In this document: positions 36,559-39,675 of the stretch, piece after piece
Numbering within the stretch: position 1 is the stretch's first letter
Layout of the letters: every line of letters begins with the position of its first letter
Origin: Patescibacteria group bacterium
Lineage (GTDB): Bacteria > Patescibacteriota > Patescibacteriia > 2-12-FULL-60-25
Direction: 5' to 3'
NCBI GenBank assembly: GCA_029004215.1
Contig: JAQULH010000009.1
Coordinates: 1 to 39,675, forward strand
Length of the DNA: 39,675 nt
Notes under the pieces: generated by a model
Databases searched by the model: none
The model's input: only the letters and a program-made list of their open reading frames with translations
Told to the model about the DNA's origin: nothing
Program-made: the position numbers and the translations under genes

Positions 36559-36587
36559 AATATAGCTCATTTTTTGAGCTTTGTCAA
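36559..36587 (-). promoter_or_regulatory. Promoter of the kinase gene with a palindrome in its spacer
   Basis: Minus strand -35 TTGACA (36582-36587), 17-base spacer, -10 TATATT (36559-36564). The spacer holds AGCTCA/TGAGCT (36564-36569 and 36575-36580), so a repressor site between the boxes is plausible. Confidence 0.8.
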
Positions 36588-36590
36588 CCT

Positions 36591-36621
36591 AAAACCCCTC
36601 TCCTGTAAGGTGGGAGAGGGG
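36591..36621 (-). terminator. Terminator of ileS
   Basis: CCCCTCTCC (36595-36603) pairs with GGAGAGGGG (36613-36621); on the minus strand TTTTAGG follows, so the T run is short. The stem has the same CTCCC/GGGAG character as the palindromes in elp3. Confidence 0.6.
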
Positions 36622-36644
36622 CTAGAATTTGAGGATAAATTGGC

Positions 36645-39635
36645 TTATTTCAGCGAAATTATCAATTTTTTGTCATCCCACTTCATCATTGAGCCTTCAG
36701 CCACCTTGTCTGCGACGGAGATGGAGCTGGCCTTGGTTTCTTTGGCTAATTCTTCGTTAATTTCCGATAACCAAGCCGCCAAATCCTTATCATCAACCGA
36801 AATCACGACCTTGGCCTTATCAGTCGGCGTTAGGCCGGATTGCTTGCGCAATTGCATGATATTGCGGACCATTTCACGGTAAAAACCTTTTTTCTTAAGT
36901 TCTGGCGTTAGCACTGTATCTAACTCAATTCTCCAAGCTTCAGCCTGGTTAACATCCTCACTTAGGATAACCTGTTCAACATTTAATTCATCACGGATCA
37001 AACCCAATAAATCAATTTTGGATGATAGGCGTTTCAATTCAGCCGGAGCTTTAATTTTGATTGTCATGGATGCCAAGGCTTGGCGGACAGGCATCTTGGC
37101 CAGGACGCGAGCCTCCAGCCCGGCTGTCACTACATCGCGGACCCAGGTCATGTCTGTTTCCAAACGCTCATCAATGGCGCGGGCGTCAAACTTTGGCCAA
37201 CGGTCCAAGTGGACTGACATCTTCTCCCCTTCCAAATCCTGGTAAAGACGTTCGGCAAAAAACGGGGCAAAGGGTGCCATCAAACGCGAGAGGACTAACA
37301 AGACTTCGCGCAAAGTGCGCAACGCATCAAGCGAATCATCCTTATCAGCTTCTTGCTTCATGCGTTCGCGTGAACGGCGCAACCACCAGGTCGAAAAATC
37401 ATCGACAAAGGGACGCAAAGGCCGCAAGGCATTGGCCAAGTCATAATCATCCAAATTTTCGGTCATGTCCTTGGCCAAAGTCTCGAGTCTCGAAAAAATC
37501 CAGCGGTCCAGAACTTGCATGCTCCTTGGTTTTTGGATCTCGATGCGCTTGCCTTCGGCATATGTCAGGTAGAACTGGCGCACATTCCAAAGGATGCCAA
37601 AAATAGAGCGTTGCATTTGGGCGCAATCCTCGTCTGAAAAATTAATGGCCTCGGCCTGCATGACAGGCGAGGACAAGAGATAGACCCGCAAAGCATCAGC
37701 TCCCAATTTTTCCATGAGCGCATAGGGATCCGTGTAATTCTTCTGCGACTTGGACATTTTTTTGCCATCAGCCGCCAAGATCATGCCAGTGGCTACAATG
37801 TTTTTGGCCGCCGGTTTGCCAAACAAGCCGCTGGCCAAGACGTGCATGTTATAAAACCAACCGCGCGTTTGGTCCTGCGCCTCGCCAATGAAGTCAGCCG
37901 GGAAATGCGATTCGAATTTTTCGCGGTTCTCAAATGGATAGTGGATCGAAGCATAAGGCATACCGCCGGATTCAAGCCAACAGTCAAAAGTGAATATCGT
38001 GCGTTTCATTGTCCCGCCGCAAGCGCACTTAAACTCAACCAAATCAATGCCCGGTCGGTGCATGTCCCAACCTTTTGGCAACTTGTCGCCAGCCGCTTCT
38101 TTAAGCTCGGCGATTGAACCAATCACGCGACGTTCATTGCATTTATCGCATTCCCAGACAGGCATGGGCGCACCCCAATATCTTGTGCGCGAAATGCACC
38201 AATCCGGGGCAGTGGCCAAACCATTGCCAAAACGGCCTTCTTTGAAAGATTCAGGAACCCAATGAACTTTTTTTGCGGCCTCAAGCATCTTGGGGCGGAG
38301 TTTATCAATGTTAACGAACCAAGCTGTCTGCGCCTTGTACACGAGAAGTGTCTTGCAGCGATAACATTCTGGCACGCTGTGCACGATCCGACGGTTAGCA
38401 ACCAGTAAACCGCGTTTTTGCAAATCTTCTATGACCAACGGGTCGGCTTTTTTGATCGGCAGTCCGGCAAAGTCACCCATCTCACGCGACATCCTGCCGT
38501 CTTCGTCAATCGTCAACAGGACGGGCAGTTTGTGGACCTTGGAAGCGTTAAAGTCATCCTCGCCAAAAGCCGGGGCAGTATGCACCAAGCCGGTTCCATC
38601 AGCCGCGCTGACATATGGCATGTCAACAACGCGATAAGCATCCAGGCCTTGGGGTATGGGCAAAAAAGTATAGAGGGGCTCGTAATGCCAACCGACCAAT
38701 TCACTGCCTTCAAACTGCCGTTCAACATGCATAGCCTCTTGCTGGAGGTTTTCGTCGCTCAAATTCTCGCGGATCAACTCTTTCAAAATTTCATCCTTGC
38801 GTGATTCGGCCACAATCCAATTTTCATCAGTCTCCGGTATATGGATCTTGAGATAGGTCAATTCCGGATTGACGGCGATGGCGACATTGGCCGGTAAAGT
38901 CCAAGGCGTGGTTGTCCAAGCCAGCAAATAAGTCTTGTCTTGCCCGACCACTTTGAATTTAACTGTGACCGCCGGATCTTCCTCATCGCGGTATGAGTGG
39001 CCCATGGTCACCTCGGAGTTGGAAAGCGGTGTGGCGCAACGCGGGCAATATAAAGACACGCGGAAATCCTTGTAAACCAAATTTTTCTTGTGGAGTTCTG
39101 AAAAAGACCACCAGACTGACTCGATGTAAGAATCATCCATTGTCTTGTAAGCATGTTCCATGTCAATCCAACGGCCAAAGCGGCGAATGTATTTGCGCCA
39201 TTCTTGGTCATACATCAAAACCGATGCCCGGCAGGCGGCATTGAATTTGTCGACGCCGTATTCCAAAATCTGCTGGCGCGACTTGAGCCCCAACTCTTTT
39301 TCAATCATGTTCTCGATGGGCATGCCATGGCAGTCCCAACCCCAGATGCGCTCCACGCGATAACCGTTCATTGTCCAATAGCGCGGGATAGCGTCTTTAA
39401 GGGCGCTTTGCAGAAGATGCCCATGGTGTGGCAAGCCGGTGGCAAAAGGCGGACCATCATAAAAAACAAAACGCTTGTTTTCCGGGCGCTCCTCAATCGA
39501 GCGCTTGAAGATCTCTTTCTTATCCCAAAATTCCAAGATCTCCTCTTCCATCTTTGGAAAATCCGGCCTGCCCGCAACACCTTCGCTTGCATGGCGGGCG
39601 GGACGGGCTGGCGGCGCTGCTTCGGGCTTGGTCAT
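36645..39635 (-). CDS. ileS: Isoleucyl-tRNA synthetase, eukaryote-like type 2
   Basis: Class I aminoacyl-tRNA synthetase that charges tRNA-Ile. From ATG 39635 (MTKPEAAPP) it has 996 residues, a full length. The HIGH motif reads HHGH in PPFATGLPHHGHLL, as in type 2 enzymes (the mupirocin-tolerant, eukaryote-like group) rather than the HxGH of standard bacterial IleS. WGWDCHGMPIE, the CP1 editing domain with TTTPWTLPAN and GTGLVHTAPAFGEDDF, two CxxC pairs (YCPRC, ECYRC) and the KMSKS loop (DGKKMSKSQKN) follow. The anticodon domain has WWLRRSRERMK. The frame continues to TTG/ATG-like 39674 but ATG 39635 is preferred: a -10 box lies 10 bases before it and the longer form would start inside the promoter. 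Confidence 0.97.
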   Translation of the reverse strand: MTKPEAAPPARPARHASEGVAGRPDFPKMEEEILEFWDKKEIFKRSIEERPENKRFVFYDGPPFATGLPHHGHLLQSALKDAIPRYWTMNGYRVERIWGWDCHGMPIENMIEKELGLKSRQQILEYGVDKFNAACRASVLMYDQEWRKYIRRFGRWIDMEHAYKTMDDSYIESVWWSFSELHKKNLVYKDFRVSLYCPRCATPLSNSEVTMGHSYRDEEDPAVTVKFKVVGQDKTYLLAWTTTPWTLPANVAIAVNPELTYLKIHIPETDENWIVAESRKDEILKELIRENLSDENLQQEAMHVERQFEGSELVGWHYEPLYTFLPIPQGLDAYRVVDMPYVSAADGTGLVHTAPAFGEDDFNASKVHKLPVLLTIDEDGRMSREMGDFAGLPIKKADPLVIEDLQKRGLLVANRRIVHSVPECYRCKTLLVYKAQTAWFVNIDKLRPKMLEAAKKVHWVPESFKEGRFGNGLATAPDWCISRTRYWGAPMPVWECDKCNERRVIGSIAELKEAAGDKLPKGWDMHRPGIDLVEFKCACGGTMKRTIFTFDCWLESGGMPYASIHYPFENREKFESHFPADFIGEAQDQTRGWFYNMHVLASGLFGKPAAKNIVATGMILAADGKKMSKSQKNYTDPYALMEKLGADALRVYLLSSPVMQAEAINFSDEDCAQMQRSIFGILWNVRQFYLTYAEGKRIEIQKPRSMQVLDRWIFSRLETLAKDMTENLDDYDLANALRPLRPFVDDFSTWWLRRSRERMKQEADKDDSLDALRTLREVLLVLSRLMAPFAPFFAERLYQDLEGEKMSVHLDRWPKFDARAIDERLETDMTWVRDVVTAGLEARVLAKMPVRQALASMTIKIKAPAELKRLSSKIDLLGLIRDELNVEQVILSEDVNQAEAWRIELDTVLTPELKKKGFYREMVRNIMQLRKQSGLTPTDKAKVVISVDDKDLAAWLSEINEELAKETKASSISVADKVAEGSMMKWDDKKLIISLK

Positions 39636-39645
39636 AATGACCACT

Positions 39646-39674
39646 ATATTGGCTGAAAAAACGCGGATGGTCAA
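39646..39674 (-). promoter_or_regulatory. Promoter of ileS, nearly leaderless
   Basis: Minus strand -35 TTGACC (39669-39674), 17-base spacer, -10 CAATAT (39646-39651); an overlapping TATAGT (39643-39648) is an alternative. The leader is about 1-4 bases. Confidence 0.55.
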
Positions 39675-39675
39675 C

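Overview
The window looks like a chromosome segment from a candidate phyla radiation bacterium (Patescibacteria). The signs are a secreted protein carrying an N-terminal domain I know mainly from that group, a TruB without a PUA domain, a ProS without the editing insertion, an IleS of the eukaryote-like type 2, and several VanW, PolX, TrmB-like and GGDEF proteins of the kind common there. TGA is used as a stop, so the standard bacterial code applies. No complete mobile element, phage or CRISPR array is visible. The phylum assignment is inference from protein content, not from an rRNA gene.

Layout. 1-2000: a structured transcript end, then khpA and rpsP on the minus strand and truB on the plus strand. 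2000-6000: two tandem paralogous membrane proteins and a large secreted protein. 6000-9100: rny, a YmdB-type phosphodiesterase and HU. 9100-11550: a Trm9/ALKBH8-like methyltransferase back to back with elp3. 11550-15600: a two-GGDEF protein, a small unknown gene and proS. 15600-21900: tRNA-Leu(CAA), a nuclease-like unknown, a VTT-domain membrane protein, a VanW protein, PolX, an EamA transporter and a small secreted protein. 22000-32400 is an accessory stretch: mostly unrecognised single-gene units, tRNA-Lys(CTT), tRNA-Arg(CCG), a TrmB-type regulator with three effector repeats, a protein with three W-rich modules, and two secreted beta-rich proteins. 32400-39675: femAB, ruvA, a small triple-zinc-knuckle protein, a membrane Ser/Thr kinase and ileS.

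Two styles of expression are interleaved. Many housekeeping genes (rpsP, the GGDEF protein, VanW, EamA, ileS and others) have a -10 box only about 6-11 bases before the ATG and no Shine-Dalgarno, so their mRNAs should be leaderless or nearly so. Most accessory genes instead have a TTGAC[A/G]-17 promoter, a leader of tens of bases, a strong GGAGG-type ribosome site and their own terminator, and they look GC-richer.

Repeats are the most striking non-coding signal. A degenerate seven-base periodic repeat, often arranged as inverted arms, occurs at six places beside or inside truB, rny/ymdB, polX, femAB/ruvA and the ruvA start. One copy is inserted in frame in truB. A second kind, a palindrome rich in CTCCC and GGGAG, is inserted twice in frame in elp3. 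A third forms hairpins that copy the tRNA-Lys acceptor stem in the presumed leader of that tRNA.
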